Assembly: GCA_021029095.1 (NCBI GenBank)
Contig: JAJOHG010000032.1
Coordinates: forward strand, 124,001 to 188,000
DNA: 64,000 nt
Direction: 5' to 3'
Source of the DNA: Phellopilus nigrolimitatus
Taxonomy: Eukaryota; Basidiomycota; Agaricomycetes; Hymenochaetales; Hymenochaetaceae
The notes below the pieces were generated by a model. That model searched no databases. It was not told where the DNA came from and saw only the letters and a list, made by a program, of their open reading frames with translations. Shown here one piece after another: positions 12,185 to 25,139 of this stretch. The stretch's first letter is position 1; every line of letters begins with the position of its first letter. The position numbers were made by a program, and so were the translations under genes.

Positions 12185-14508
12185 ATGCAACTCTTTGCGA
12201 GATTTCTGTCGTGTCTATCGCTCTTTTCAGGCATCTTTGCAATAACAGTTGCTAAACCTTCTTCCGGATTTCCTCATGGTAAAATCTATGGAACAAATAT
12301 AGGCGAGTGAAAATGAGTCTGCTATGCGCACTTGAGTGGCATAACTCATTCTGATTTTTTTTCCCAAATCATTCGATGTTAGGCTCGTGGCTTGTTCTTG
12401 AGGTACGCAGCCACTTTTTTCTAGAAAAAATATAAAAATAAAATTTACCACGTAATTTACATAGCCATGGATGCTTCCGGCCGAGTGGGTAGTCATGGGC
12501 GGCGAGTCCTGCAACGATTGCTCTCAGTGTATCGCTTCTGAATTGCACGTCTCTTTTCCATCGTCCCTGTCTCACTGAATTTCTGACTTCCGGCCTTTTA
12601 TCACTGGTGCCAGTGCTTTCGCAGAGGCTTACCCTGACACAGTCGATGAGATATTCAACAAACACTGGTGAGTGGCCATTATAATAAATGAACCTAATCA
12701 ATTGTCTTATAACATCATATCAAGGTCTACTTGGTTCACACAAAAGGATGTTAATAAGTTATCTTCGTATGGCATCAATACGGTTCGGATTCCCGTAAGC
12801 CTATTAGGAAAGCCATACCCGACATGCACCGGTCACTTAACTACTTTTAATAACCGTCAAAGCTCGGTTATTGGATCGTCGAGCCTCTAGTCAACCGAGC
12901 TACCGAGTTCTACCCACGCGGGGGTATCAAACAGCTGGTATGTTTTTAACATGACTTATGCACTAATAAAAACGCTGAAAAGAAGAAGAAACGAGGACTC
13001 AGGCAGCTTAAGGCAGCTGGTATTTCTGTCATCCTGGACCATCATGCGCTGCCAGGCGTGCAGACCCCAAACCAGTCGTTTACGGGAAGGTACTTTTTTC
13101 TTTCTCGCATTCACGCCATAATAGACCAATTCACATATATTTGCGACAGGTGTACAAGTGACGTCAAATTTTATGTACGCTAAAAAAATCCTTTACTCTA
13201 GCAGCATCCTCAAGTAGCAACTGTACAGACTGAGAAGAACTATCACCGCGCTCTCGTTTGGACTGCCGTTATGACCGCACTAAGCCATCTCGACCCCGAT
13301 TTTGGTAGTGTCTTCGCCGTCGAAGCCGTGAATGAACCGATTGCAAATGCGTCGCAAACACCGGGGTACGGTGATTGTGCGTCGGCCCATCTCAAGCCCA
13401 TTCATCCCTGTTGATACGTCGTCTTTATTTCCGTAGTCCAGAGAAACTTTGTCAAGGTCGTGCGCGCTGTCGAGATATCCCTTGGTATCATAAACGTAGA
13501 TGACTCTGGACGTGGCTTTGATCTTTCCTATCCTACCCAAACGAACATTCTGAGCGCGATCGCATCGCTCTTGGATGCTGCGCTCGGTGGAAGTGACGTG
13601 GGAAAGGCGCTCGCCGACGCGGCACCTATCATCTCGGAAGTTACGACTGAGTACGGGATTGGCGATGTACTTGGAGGCGCTGCAGCGCCATTGATGGCGC
13701 CCTTGGTTACAAAGTAAGTTAGATAACCGCGAACTCAAAGACGTCATTCTAAGAGTTTTTATTTGACTGATGATTGATATTGATGAGCGCTTTGCAGCTT
13801 TATGGACATCAACTGGCAGAACAACAACCCTGCCAACCCTGCAGAAGCAGCAGTCGGCCCACAGGCGTACGATAATCACCTGTACTATTCGTGAGTTCTC
13901 ATTCGAGCTATTGGGACTTCGCAAACTTCAACGAGCTTTAGATTTGGCGGTGTCGCGGATGCAAATGAAAACGCGTACTTGGAGAGCATTTGTAGTGCGT
14001 AATTTATCTTTTTTGCTCCACGTTTGTGACAATTTTGCATTCGTTATTTTTGTAGACTTGGATCGCGTGCAGGCCGATGCCGCATTAGGAAACAAACCGC
14101 TGTGGTTCGGTGAATGGGGCCTTTCGACACAATTCTCCGCAACAGATGAATTCCTTAGAAAGTGGGCCGATGCGCAGAAGAGGGCGTACAGTGTTGGCGC
14201 TGGATGGATCGTAGGTGCCCTCCGTTCAGAGAAGGAGTATGAAACCTGATACCTCTGACGTGTTTAGTTCTGGAATTTCAAAGTAGAAAAATCGACCGCA
14301 GCAGGCGATCTTGCTCGCCAATGGTGAGTTATTTCCCCAGATATTCGACTCAAAAACGGTCAATGTAAGTCGCTGTACTCACAATTTATTACTTTATGTC
14401 TATGTACGCAGGTCATACTTCGAAGGCGTGGAAAGGGGTTACTTCACAAAAGATCCCGCTCAGATGCACGATGTACATGTCTGCGACTCGTTTATTACAA
14501 AGGGCTAA
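12185..14508 (+). CDS. secreted glycoside hydrolase family 5, exo-beta-1,3-glucanase-like
   Basis: Starts MQLFARFLSCLSLFSGIFA, a clear signal peptide, so the enzyme should be secreted to the cell wall or medium. The mature protein opens GKIYGTNIGSWLVLEPWMLP, the typical entry strand of GH5 glucanases. Assembly needs about ten introns, the first with a GC donor (G|GCGAGT). Further GH5 features: NTVRIP, GYWIVEPL, VILDHHALPG, the acid/base Glu in VNEPIANAS and the nucleophile Glu in WFGEWGLSTQFS, then GWIFWNFKVE. The C-terminus is CDSFITKG at 14508. The likely substrate is beta-1,3-glucan (fungal cell wall). A closely related GH5 specificity is possible. All catalytic signatures are present and no break was found. 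Confidence 0.88.
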
Positions 14509-15981
14509 ATATCGCCGTTCCGTTCCTTTCGCTACATATGTGTTGGATGAACAAATGAAGTTGGTGAAGGTATATCTAGCTAGACGCAGCAAAACTGTCA
14601 CGTGCTTATACGCGTTGATACGCGATGCTATTATTTGTCTTTGTTTGCCTCTCTGAGTTCGACGAGTGAATCAATTTGAAAGAAAGACCAATCATCGCTT
14701 ATAAATCACTCTCCTTCTATGTCAGCCCCGGGTACCAGGTGTTTCAGATTCCATTTCCGTTAAGGCTTGTCTATTTCCAATGGAAGCTCACTTCTCAGTA
14801 CTGCGCTTCGACTTTTGGCCTTCGGATACCAAAGGGACATCCGACAAATACAAATGATGGGATATCTACCTTCTTTTGGAACGCGATCTAGAGATTGATG
14901 AACCTTTACGGTATCTCAAGACTCAGTGGTTATTTAATTATAAACCTAAATGACGAAATAAAAACTCGTGGCATTGGCAAAGAGCAAGAGGAATACAAGA
15001 CAGTAGTGCTTATGTAAGACTTAACTTTTAACGGCGGTGTAAAGTGCGACACATAGCGCACTGACATAAATACAAGTACAAGCGCCCGGCGTTCCTAAAT
15101 CTACGTGACGCGTGAATAATTATATTGCCTTTTTTGGAAGCACAAGTCGCGACTGCACGTTCGATTCACGCTTACCTCAAACCACTATGTCTGACTCCCC
15201 AACTCGTGAATAATGCTGACACAAGCTACCGGGAGTAGGAACACTCATACTTGGTCTAACGGGCCCTGAACTTGCGCAGCTTATATCGTTGTCTTGTCCT
15301 CAGGTCTCAACTCCTGTAATTGTTCTCACATCAGGTGTTGAGAACAAAACCTGCCTCGTTGGATGTCTGTGGCTTTACCTGCGTGCGGCAAACTATGCCA
15401 CAGTTTCATAAATGATAAATCTCCATGATATTGGACGCGTCAACAGTCACTTTCTCGGCGGCACTCGGTCCCTAGATTTTAGTTATGGCGTTGATACTCT
15501 ACGTACTGTCTTTGGTTCACTGGCTTCGGGTGTCTTAAAAAGAGTGCGGAAGAGGGAGGTGATGCTTATCAGGCCACTGAATCTTCAAAATAACAGCCGA
15601 TGTTGGCTGTTTTTCCGCCGCCGGAGAACACTTTTGGAGTTAGCCATCATCCTTCGAATTACGCTCTTCACCCCGGATCTACTTGTAGCTCCGAGCCCTC
15701 AAAACAAGTTATTTGGTCCTGCACTTTAGTACGCTGAAACTGTGAACCCTGTGTCTCCGAATCTACCTCAACTGCATCAGGGCTCATACGCCGCTGTGTC
15801 TCCTTAATATTCCCAGCGCGCTCTGCTACGTGATCTCTTTTATTATAGAGTTTTCCATCTAAGTTACCGCCTTTTGTCGAGAAAATTTGGTATCCGAAGG
15901 ACTTATAAGCGGGAAGCAGTCGAGATGATTTTTCAGATCCAAGCGAAGTCTCTACAGGTACTGAAAATTAATCTTGAAGAA
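14509..15981. other. 1.5-kb spacer
   Basis: No exon-like coding found. An open frame at 15412-15729 (105 codons) has no recognisable domain and a basic, Arg/Leu-rich composition typical of chance ORFs. Confidence 0.5.
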
Positions 15982-18220
15982 ATGAGCAACCGTAGTCACA
16001 ATAAAGGTCCCGCGCCAACAAAGCCAGCGCCCTTGAAGAAAGGACAGGCGTGTTCAAGCTGCAGGTCTGTCGCAAGGTTTATTCAGTTTTTATGTCTTAC
16101 TTTCTCTGAAGCGGATTATGCAGACGTCGGAAGCAGGTACATCCTAACCTGTTTTCCGTCTTCTTCTGAGTCTACGTCGGAGAGTTGACTATAATGATTA
16201 TTTATTCCTAGAGATGCGATGGTGCTCAACCTGTTTGTCATCAATGCTCTACTAGTGGCCGAGAGCTCGACTGCGAATACTCCGACGGTTTAACTCCGAC
16301 GCGCACGGAGATATTGGAGGAGTGTCTTTCGGACTTACGAAGGCGTATATACGCGCTTGAGAGTACAAAGGCGCAAAAAACTTCTGGAACTCGTCCGGAT
16401 ACTCGTGGTTCACCCTCCAGGAGGACTGTAAGCTATCTCTACTTGAAACAACGTTCAATGGTGAGACCTAACATCTAGTTTCAGCTACCCCTTTTACTCA
16501 CTCAGCACTCAACTCGCTGGTGGGATGCTGAGGTACCACCTCCACAAATAACGCACACACTGTATGTAATTCGCATCGAAGCTTCATTTCTACATTGAAT
16601 CTGATGTACGGTCTTTCGACTTGTAACCAGCCTCGAAAGCTTTTCTCAACATGCACATCAAGTCGGATGGGCGCTGAATTATGGCCGTCTGCTCACAAAT
16701 GTATCAACGCCGGTTTCAAGCCCGACTCACCCACATCTAGCGCTCGTTAGCGCGATGTGCCTATGGGGAGTGCGATTCTCTTTCGGTCATAATAGCAATG
16801 TCGCCGCAGTCCCCGCATCGCTGCAGATGCAGATTGAACAATCGCTTTTCACGCGTGCGTGTGCACATCTGCAAACCCCGCTTGAAAGACAGAGCCCGCA
16901 ACGGGGTCTGCATGTTGTGCAGGCGGAAGTATTGCTTGCGACGTACTTATTCGCGATGGGTGGCGCCGTGGGTGGACGCACCCTTGAGACGGAGTACCAC
17001 GTGAACGCAGCAGTGCGACTTGCACTGGGGTTCGGGATGCACCAGATAGTTCCCCGGACTGTTGCTGCAGACAGTAGCCGCAGCGCAAGTCTTCGCGTTG
17101 CGGCGCCACCAATAGACGCAATTGAGGAGGGCGAGCGCATCGCAGTGTTCTGGCGTGTATTCTGCCTAGATCGACAGTGGGCTGTTGCAAATGGAAGACC
17201 TGCTTTGCTCAGGCTCGAGGGAGAAGCGCGGGTGATGGTCACTACCCCCTGGCCGTTCGAGACGGACTCGTATGAGCAGGTAAGAAGGCTGACACTCATT
17301 TGTATTTCGCATGAACGTAATGAATTGTTCACAGGGGCATGATCTATATTCTGCATCACGCATGATACAACCTCTGAAACAATTTTTAGAAGAGCAGGGT
17401 AACTCGACATCAGGGTTCGACTACCCGGCGCTGGCCGTCAAAGCCTCCCTCTTGTGCGAGCGCGCATCTCAGTATGCGCCGCGCCCCTCATCTGGTACAT
17501 TGAAATCATCAACAACTGATCAGTTGATTTCGTCCTTGTGACTGACTAGTTTTTGTTTCCGTTTAGATGCCGAAAATCGTATTGTTGACGCAACAATCTT
17601 CACTTTTGTGTCTACGCTCTCTGCGCTCGACGACAATGCACCGGTCGCACAGAAGGCGCGTTTCGTCTGTACTCATGCGACCGCGTACCTTGCTTTCGTG
17701 CGTCTGCACGAGCGTAACGCTCCGACGGATGCAGGTGCATACGCGAGATGCGTGCAAGCCGCGCGATATATATCAACACTTTTGGGGCACCTCGGGGAGC
17801 AAGGTGTGATGGAGCTAGATCCCTTTGCTATGGTCCGTATTATGTGTTCCCATCTCAAAATGGAATCCAGCTTACGGATATTTTATATCACTTGGATTTT
17901 GAAATTCCATACCCCCTTCTATGTGTGCGAAATAGCCGTGCTTCGTGATCTCCTGCAAAGTTCTCATGCGTGAGATTGTGCGTATGAGACAGGTCCAATC
18001 GCGACCCAGTGCTCAAGGGAACAACCATGATTCGCCGGATGTCCTAGTCGCAGAGTTGGATCGTATGTTGTACATGTTCTCGACACTCTCGACGATATTC
18101 CCCGTTATTGGTGCGTTTTTACCAGGATTCAAAAATTTGACGAAGTCCTCACATTCGAATTTCACTACAGATTCGCAGCTGAACTCGCTGAGGGAGATGC
18201 GAGTTAACATGCAAATTTAA
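15982..18220 (+). CDS. Zn2Cys6 transcription factor with fungal-specific TF domain
   Basis: A probable nuclear DNA-binding regulator. It starts MSNRSHNKGPAPTKPAPLKK. An in-frame ATG at 15874 is less likely. The binuclear cluster reads ACSSCRRRKQRCDG followed by AQPVCHQCSTSGRELDCEY, with the full C-x2-C-x6-C...C-x2-C-x8-C pattern. That reading requires a 13-nt micro-exon at 16124-16136, flanked by introns 16065-16123 and 16137-16211. A linker helix (LEECLSDLRRRIYALE) follows. The large middle region contains YHVNAAVRLALGFGMHQ, ERIAVFWRVFCLDRQWAVANGRP and related text of the fungal-specific TF domain. The last exon starts after an intron at about 17833-17935 and ends MRVNMQI. Target genes cannot be read from the sequence. 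Confidence 0.87.
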
Positions 18221-19031
18221 TCGGCGCGCCTTTGCTAATTTTTTAGTACACCGTCTTCCTATCTATACTCCTTTCGTTTTTTGAATGCTCACAAAGCGCA
18301 TCATAAGCCATATTTATATCTCTTTTGTTTTCAGAACAGAAGCATTCTCCCCGCAGTAATGTTCAAACACGTGATGTATACGCGTCAAATGACGCATTAT
18401 TTATGCTTGTTTGTACTCCGCGTAGCGTATAACTAACAGCAAAATTGAACTTGATAAGTATTTAAAATAAAAAAAAGAACTCCACACATCGCACTTTGCA
18501 GATTCTTTCTTGCATCGAGCAAAATTGAGTGCATAAAGATGAAAGTAAAAATATAGGCGATACAAGGATAACGAGTATCGGAATACAAAAATGACTAACA
18601 AGTACAACTATATATACACGAGATCAAGAACTAGAATAAGAGATTAATGTGTATACAATAAAGTGAACAGGAGTGTTCTAGCACGAGGCGTCGAATGGGA
18701 ACCGTAGTGGAAGATTAGGATTTCTGTGAATTGAGTGGATGGGACGGTGGTGGTCAAAAAGGAAGAGCCGCCGATCGCGGAAGATGGTTTATGTTGATAG
18801 AACTAAGCTATATCTGTGAAAAAAATTGGCAATATAGCCAGTGATTAAGGCGGATGTGACGTGAAGAAAGAGGAAAAGGTATAAAGCAAGAACGAAGGAC
18901 ATATTAGTAATTGAACAATTGAAAACAATAAACGTAAGAGCTGGGAGTCCAAAAGCAAAAGAGACGTGTTGAGTAGATAGTTTCCCCGGATGAAACTTAA
19001 TCTTGACATGTTAAAGCCTTGAGGTTAAATA
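18221..19031. other. AT-rich spacer
   Basis: Convergent 3' ends of the regulator (+) and the F-box pseudogene (-). Nothing coding or structured recognised. Confidence 0.55.
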
Positions 19032-20835
19032 TCAATACAACAAGCTAACGAGAGGAAGATTTAAACCCGCCTGTGTCAGTCTAAGCATACGCAGTTCCTC
19101 CTCGAGCCGTCCTATTTTCTTATCACTTTCCTCGGAAATAATGCAGAACTGCGTATGTATCTCGTCAACGCACTGCCATACATTCCTGCGGGGGAGCAGA
19201 TGCTCCAACTCTGCGGAGAAGCTGAGCTGAGGCACCAGTCCGCGCGATACATGATCCTCAAATCGGGACACGGCGCGAGTTTTGCGAGCCAGCGCGTAAC
19301 TACGCCCTTGTCCTGCCGCGCGATAGGCGAGATACCTATATCGAGTGTTGTAAGGTAGGCGAACGCATGCGTGGGCGGTGCCGTAGGAATGGCGCGGCTC
19401 GCATCAATGTATACTTCGAGGTGCTCGAGGCGTGCGAATATTTGCAGACCACCGAGCGTGAGGTCCGCATCGGAGCTTACCGTGCTCGGCACAAAAACGG
19501 AGTCCGGTACGAGGCGTAGATTGTGGAGTGTGCCCGACGGCGAGCCCGAACTCTTTAATGTCTGCGTCGGAGAGCACGAACGTACGATTATGCATGATGT
19601 GAAAGCTGTGCAGCGTGCGCATATGCAGTGCGGGCCTAAGGACTCCAAGCGTGATCCTCGGGAGTACATCTGTGGCTATGTCTGTATCTGCGGCGGTCAT
19701 ATCTGGAGGCTTTACGAAATAAGCAAGCCCGAGAAATGTGAGATAGGAGCTCGCGCGAGACGAGATCAAGGAACGCAGTTAGGGCAGAGAGGGACTCGCA
19801 CTCGCGCTCAAAGGCGGAGACATAGAGCCGGATGAGTGTACGTGGAATGCACGGCGCAGAGAGGACGGTGTGCATGACGTTGAAGCCGCTGTCGAGGTCG
19901 AACTCCTGCAGGTTCGGGAAGCAGCCAGCGGGGAGAGCGCCGACGTCGATCGACTGCCAGAAAAAAAAATGAAGTCCCAAGGACGAGCACGCATGTAGCC
20001 GCTTGAGATGCCGGTGGTGCGCGAGAGCATGCAAGACGGCGGAAGTGATGCCGAACGCGGGGAAGCTGACTACTTCGAGGTCGGGCAATGCCGCAAACAT
20101 GTTCGTCAGAGCGGGTTCTAGCATGGATATGCTTACGTTGAAGCCGAAGTCCAGATCTATCAGCTTCGGACAGTTAGATAGTAGCCTTTCGAGGAAGTTG
20201 CATAAAGTGGACGTCGTGGTTTCGGCTAGTACGAGGAGGCGCAGTTTCTTGGTGTTCTTGTGCATGAAAAGGTGAAAAGGCGGGCAAATGCGAAATGGTC
20301 ATCTTCGACGACAACCCAGACGAGCCGCTCGAGGTTGAGAATTATGTCCAACTGAGGTCTCATTTCCGCGAGGAGGACAAACGCGTCTGGGGAGATGGAC
20401 TTTTGATGTTTGTTTCCGTAGTCGTAGTCAAGCTCGCGGACACGTTCGGCATGGTGCGTAAATCGCGTCCAGTGCAATTCCGCGAACGGCCGGGAGAACA
20501 TCTACAAGATTTCAAATTCTAGAGCCGATTTAATGAATGAACACCGTCTTACGCACCGTTCCTCTATCACTACCCTCCATTGGGCCCCAGAAGTTGTAAA
20601 AGTGTCCAGACGGCGGTTACATTCCTCCAGAGTGCGTCATTTGTAATCTTCTACGACACACCGCGGCAGCCCTCCCAACGGTATCTTGGCTGCGGAGACC
20701 AAAAATGGTGGTCAGTATTTCGGTGAGCTGCAATGCTGCGTGCATTGTTGCGTGCGCAATGAGCAGAAACAAATCGACTCGGCCCACTCGGTCTTTCAAA
20801 TACCGGTGTTTGCCGTGATTGTCGCGATTTGGCAT
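19032..20835 (-). pseudogene. F-box/LRR-like protein, multiply frameshifted
   Basis: On the minus strand an F-box-like start (MHAALQLTEILTTIFGL, then VCRR) leads to NDALWRNVTAVWTLLQLLG. Leucine-rich segments follow, such as LIDLDFGFNVSISMLEPAL, CFPNLQEFDLDSGFNV and FARLEHLEVYID. The end is a charged coil, KKIGRLEEELRMLRL. F-box proteins recruit substrates to SCF ubiquitin ligases. The reading frame changes about five times without plausible introns: near 20640, at 20264-20279, near 19750, near 19550 and near 19230. The break at 20264-20279 is a perfect tandem duplication of the 8-mer TGAAAAGG (plus strand). Removing one copy restores FAFARLFMHKNTKKL. I therefore call it a pseudogene. Assembly error is possible for single shifts but unlikely for all. 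Confidence 0.68.
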
Positions 20836-21316
20836 TAGAATTAGATAACCACCTTTGCGCTGCTTGCTGTCTCCCAGTTTCTAATCCATATCCCACATTG
20901 ACTTTGCTTCGGTTTGACTTCAAACCACGAACGTAACTTCGGCAAGAACCCTTCAATCGCCGCTTTACGTCCCACCCGAAGGAAATCTTTAGTCTTTCCG
21001 GGACGATAATGCATTCATAACGCTCTCGAGGCAAATCTTATCGCTCGAAGGCGAGTCAATCCACACAGTGATGGACTTCTGTTCATTTAATTGCACGTTG
21101 CACTAGGAAGTTCCGCATTCTATATCAAGTACAACGATGTAAAGCTTATGAAGTATGGTCATGAGGCAGGGAACGAGGTGTTTAAAAGCTTCTGAGCTAT
21201 CAATTTCTTGTCAATTTCTCTTTTGCCCTCTAACACCTCTATCATCCAGGTTTGCTGTACGATTTCTTTCTGCTCATGCCAAATATCCGTTCTGAAAGAT
21301 CATTTCGCAGCTGTAA
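20836..21316. other. spacer between divergent genes
   Basis: Lies between the minus-strand F-box pseudogene and the plus-strand finger gene, so it could have been a shared promoter. No motif recognised. Confidence 0.45.
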
Positions 21317-22955
21317 ATGATTGGCAAGGAGCGCTCCGTTATCATAAGGGCGAGCGATGGAAAGCTATGTAGGGTGTGAGTTATACACTGATTTATCAAT
21401 TGCATACTATCTGAGTTGTGACTTTGCGGGTCTATAACTTTCAGGCGCTGCATCATTGGGGATGGCCCGTCTTGCAAGGTCCTCGCTGAGCGATCATCGA
21501 AGAAAACTCCTGACTATCCAAAATCCGTGACCTTGCAAGCCTTCGTATTCCCAGGACTTCGTACGTCGGATGACAAGAAATCAGACTTCCTGCGGCAAGA
21601 CCCCGACTCCCGCGCGATCGACTGGACACGGTGTTTAGTTCAATGCGCAGCATGCGAGAAACAGATTAGGTTTAAAAGGCAGAGGTCGAATTCACAAGGG
21701 CTTTACTTGTATGGATGGCTCTCTCATAAAGTGAGGTGCAAAAAGCTTCAGTGGGTCCCTATCTCTTAAATGCGTATTCGACTGGCTAAGTAAACGTATA
21801 TTATAGAGAAGACTATAAAAAAGAGATGCGCGGCAACGAAGAAGGGCTCGCAAAACCTGACAGTCCTCCTGCAGGTTCAGAACGTACAGCAGTTTTTAGG
21901 ATCAGAAATGGAGAGCTTCGGGTGATGTTGGTTTCAAATAACTTCTTTTCTTTCACTCAGTATTTCGCTGACGATACTGAATACTAGCCGCTGCATAATT
22001 CATCCCAGCAATCACGTAAAGGTCCTACTGTCGTCTTCAGGCGATACCGATGAACGGATGTCCCTGCACAAGTTTCTGACTGACCGCGAGCGGCTTTCTG
22101 TGAAAGAAAACATCCGCATAATCAAGCGAGACCGCGACGTGCGGAAGATAGACTGGAAGGAGCGTCATCTGTGGTGCGGGGCATGCGACTCGAACATCAG
22201 CTTCGCATGTAAAACCCGTTCTAAATATCACCTCACACCTTGGCTAGACCATAAAGTGCGATGCCAGGATATGCAGTGAGTGCCATCTGTATATAACTTG
22301 TGATATCTAACTTCAACGATTATGTACGTTAACCAGGCTGATGCTCAGCGAAGAGATGAGCAACTTCGGAATTAGCCACAATAGCTTTTCGTCCTCTGAC
22401 TCCGACTTTGAACCTGAAGAAGAAGAAGAAGAGCCGATTGCAGCTCCTAGTCGCCGACCGCGTTCTGTAGACAAACAAAAACTAGATCGTCGAATTCAGC
22501 AACGCCTTGCGATCCTCGAAACCGATCCACTGGTGGGCACCGTCGACCCAGAGCGTGTATGGTGCAAACCGTGCAATAAGTGGATCAGGTTGTATGTGAC
22601 ATCGAATTATATAGCCAGCAACTGGATGCAGCATAAAGGGAGATGTCATGCGAATGATGTCGTGAGCACGGAAGAGCAGGAAGAGGAGGAGGAGACGGAA
22701 ACAGACGCACAAGCCGCCGGTCCGCGCACTAACACGAGCTATTCTAAACGAGCTGGGAACGGGAGGCACGGAAAGAAGAAAAGGCTCCCCGATCGCTCTG
22801 ATTCAGAAGCTGACGAGTCTCGGGAGGTCAAGCGGCGCAAAGTTGACAAACCGGACTGTGAGTCGGCTCGTGAGCCTAAGTTGGGTCCTTGGTGGTTCAG
22901 TCTGGACGGCCTGCTGGAGAAATTCGGAGACGCTTTCCTGGGCCTGCTTTACTAG
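21317..22955 (+). CDS. uncharacterised protein with three W..H zinc-finger-like modules
   Basis: I do not recognise a named family. Starts MIGKERSVIIRASDGKLCRV; a phase-2 intron (donor GTGAGT at 21376) then joins RCIIGDGPSCKVLAE. Three fingers follow. The first is CAACEKQIRF...YLYGWLSHKVRC (21527-21750 region). The second is WCGACDSNISF...YHLTPWLDHKVRC (22170-22262). The third is WCKPCNKWIRLYVTSNY then NWMQHKGRC (22560-22650). The second module is also preceded by a RIRNGELR / RCIIHPSNHVKVLL segment, so units are ~140 residues long. Fingers 1 and 2 end Leu-Gln or Met-Gln with an identical phase-2 splice (CA|GT). After finger 3 come an acidic stretch, a basic nuclear-localisation-like patch (GRHGKKKRLP, VKRRKVDK) and a hydrophobic tail ending FGDAFLGLLY. 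Nuclear, nucleic-acid- or protein-binding function is inference. Confidence 0.72.
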
Positions 22956-25139
22956 AACAGCATGTGGTCGTATGGAGTAGCCTTGGGTCCGTGTATTTTG
23001 CGCAAAGCGCGTGTGGACGAGTGGGCGTCGGTGGGTGGCTGTCACCGTCGATCATGGATTTTCCAAAGATTTACGTTGATGTCGCGAAGCTCTTCTATGA
23101 CAGCTTTTTTGATACGTCTATGCAATCCTTGACTCCTTGTATCCCTTTTCACGTAACTACTTGACGCCGTATTGTGCACTGTGTTTTTTGGGTACCGAGA
23201 TCGACTTTTAGCCTTAAATATTTGATGTGATGGAAGCGTGCGGTCGCGTACATATAGTAGGTATTTGGAGGGTAAATGTAGCAAGTCGTCCGCCTTAACG
23301 GCGAAAATGTGCGATAGGGGTTAGTTGTTTTGAACGTGTAAATAAGGGAGACAACATCTGAGATAGACGCACAAACTGTAGCTTGCCCGATCTCTTCAAA
23401 CGAAAAACAGAGAATTGAATTTGTTAACTCAGCTACGTGTGTGGAAAATTTCAGGAGAATCCACAAAGAAGTGAGAGCAGTATAAAGCAATTGATTCAGA
23501 GGCAGAAATCCGGCGCTCACACTTGAGACACCATCTCTTTTCTCACGGTCAACTTCAAAAGTTTTTCCAGTTTTACACATTACCGACGACAATCTTTCGC
23601 TAGGGCCAAGAGAGCTACTGCATCTTCCGATAAACTGAGAAAACGAGATATTTTTTGGCCGCACAATGAATTGGAGAGGTCGAAAGTTCAAAAGGGTCCG
23701 TCGAGGCACAAGTATCACGTGATTGAGTCTCAAACACTCAGCAGAAATTTTGAAACATTGTTTTTTGTAGGGAGTCCTTGCTTGTGTTTCCTCAATTTTT
23801 TTGTCCATTTCGGTTTAAAAATGCTGAAAAGAGTGCTCCTGCTGTTTTTCGTGATTTTCTATTGGTCTAAATAAGAGCTTTCGCAGGCAATCAAGTTCGG
23901 CTGTTTTGGTCAAGAAGGTGCATTTAGCCTGTATCTTGCAAAGGTACAAAGGCGAATTTCTTGAAACCAAGGGAGTACTAAATTCAATCATGTGCTTACC
24001 TACTGAGGTACCCGAGATGGTTTCTAGTTGTGGAAGCAAAATATAAAGTGCATCTCAAGGACTGGGGCTTTCTCAACGACCCGTCCATGACTGTAGGTAT
24101 TCAAATGAGGATCTTGTGGGAGCTGCCTAGAAAGGAATGTGTCGAAAATCCGTGCACGGCGTTAGCAGCTCTCGGGAAACAGCGGACGTAATGGCGATCC
24201 ACCGGAGGTTAGTGGGCGCGGCCAGGCACGTGTTGTCGAGGTAGAGACGGCACGAGCCAGGGGTGAGAGCGCAATGTATGTGCGCCTGGCAGTGCTTGGA
24301 TGCGATCCATCACGCCCCTTGCGTATTTGGGCTGAATGAGCAAAACCGTTTGGTAAAAAAGCAAGACGCGGATTGCACCGCTTTCTAAAGAGCCGAACGG
24401 AAGAACGACGGGTAGCTCATAGGGACAAAACTCGGACCAAACAATTGATGTACAAAAGCCTCTAGATGACTGAAACGCTCATATCCGAGCTAAACAAGCG
24501 TCGGAGGTTTTGTGTACGCGAACTTGGGCGCAACACATGTACTGTTGCGAAGCTAGTAGCTCCGGTGCATACGGGCGCTATGGCCATCGCCATAGGAGCT
24601 CACTTGTTGTAAGATTTCAGGCGTTGCGCAAAGAAAAATCCAAAATTTTCAGCAGCGTGTTTCTGTCTACATGTCTCAGAAAATATGAACCTTTCGCTTT
24701 CTTTCGAACGACGATTGTGTCTATTTTATTTGTGGCTGACTTCTTCCGAATCAAAATAGCACTGCCAAGACATGTGCAAATCATTCCCACGCCCGCGTAA
24801 TCAGCGCGCCGCGTGTGTGTTTGTTCAAGCGGCCCTAGATCGCCGCGCACTGCCAGCGACCGTCTCCGCCTCTTCAAGGGCGCGCGTGCTCTTCCCTCCG
24901 CCCACACGCACCCGTCTCCCCGTCGCTCTTTCGTGTCGCGCCCCGCCGTTTACCCCACTGTCGCTCCCTTTTTCATAAATAGTGCGTGTTTTTTTTTCTT
25001 CTTTTTTTGACGACGTACCCAGCCGAATACGCGACCGACGTCCCGAGCTGACCATTCTCGCTTCGACCCAGGTTTTTCGAGATTTTTTCTCCCCCCCTTT
25101 CAACCACAACTCTCATCCGTAATCAAGCCATCCAGCACC
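22956..25139. other. 2.2-kb spacer
   Basis: The longest open frame is minus 23149-23808 (219 codons). It has no recognisable domain, low GC and no upstream exon, so I do not call it. Pyrimidine-rich sequence at 24970-25110 just before the next start codon looks like a typical core promoter/5' UTR (CT-rich tract) of a highly expressed fungal gene. Confidence 0.5.

Noticed and set aside
23149..23808. 219-codon minus-strand frame
   Set aside because: AT-rich, no recognisable motif or splice context; probably chance.
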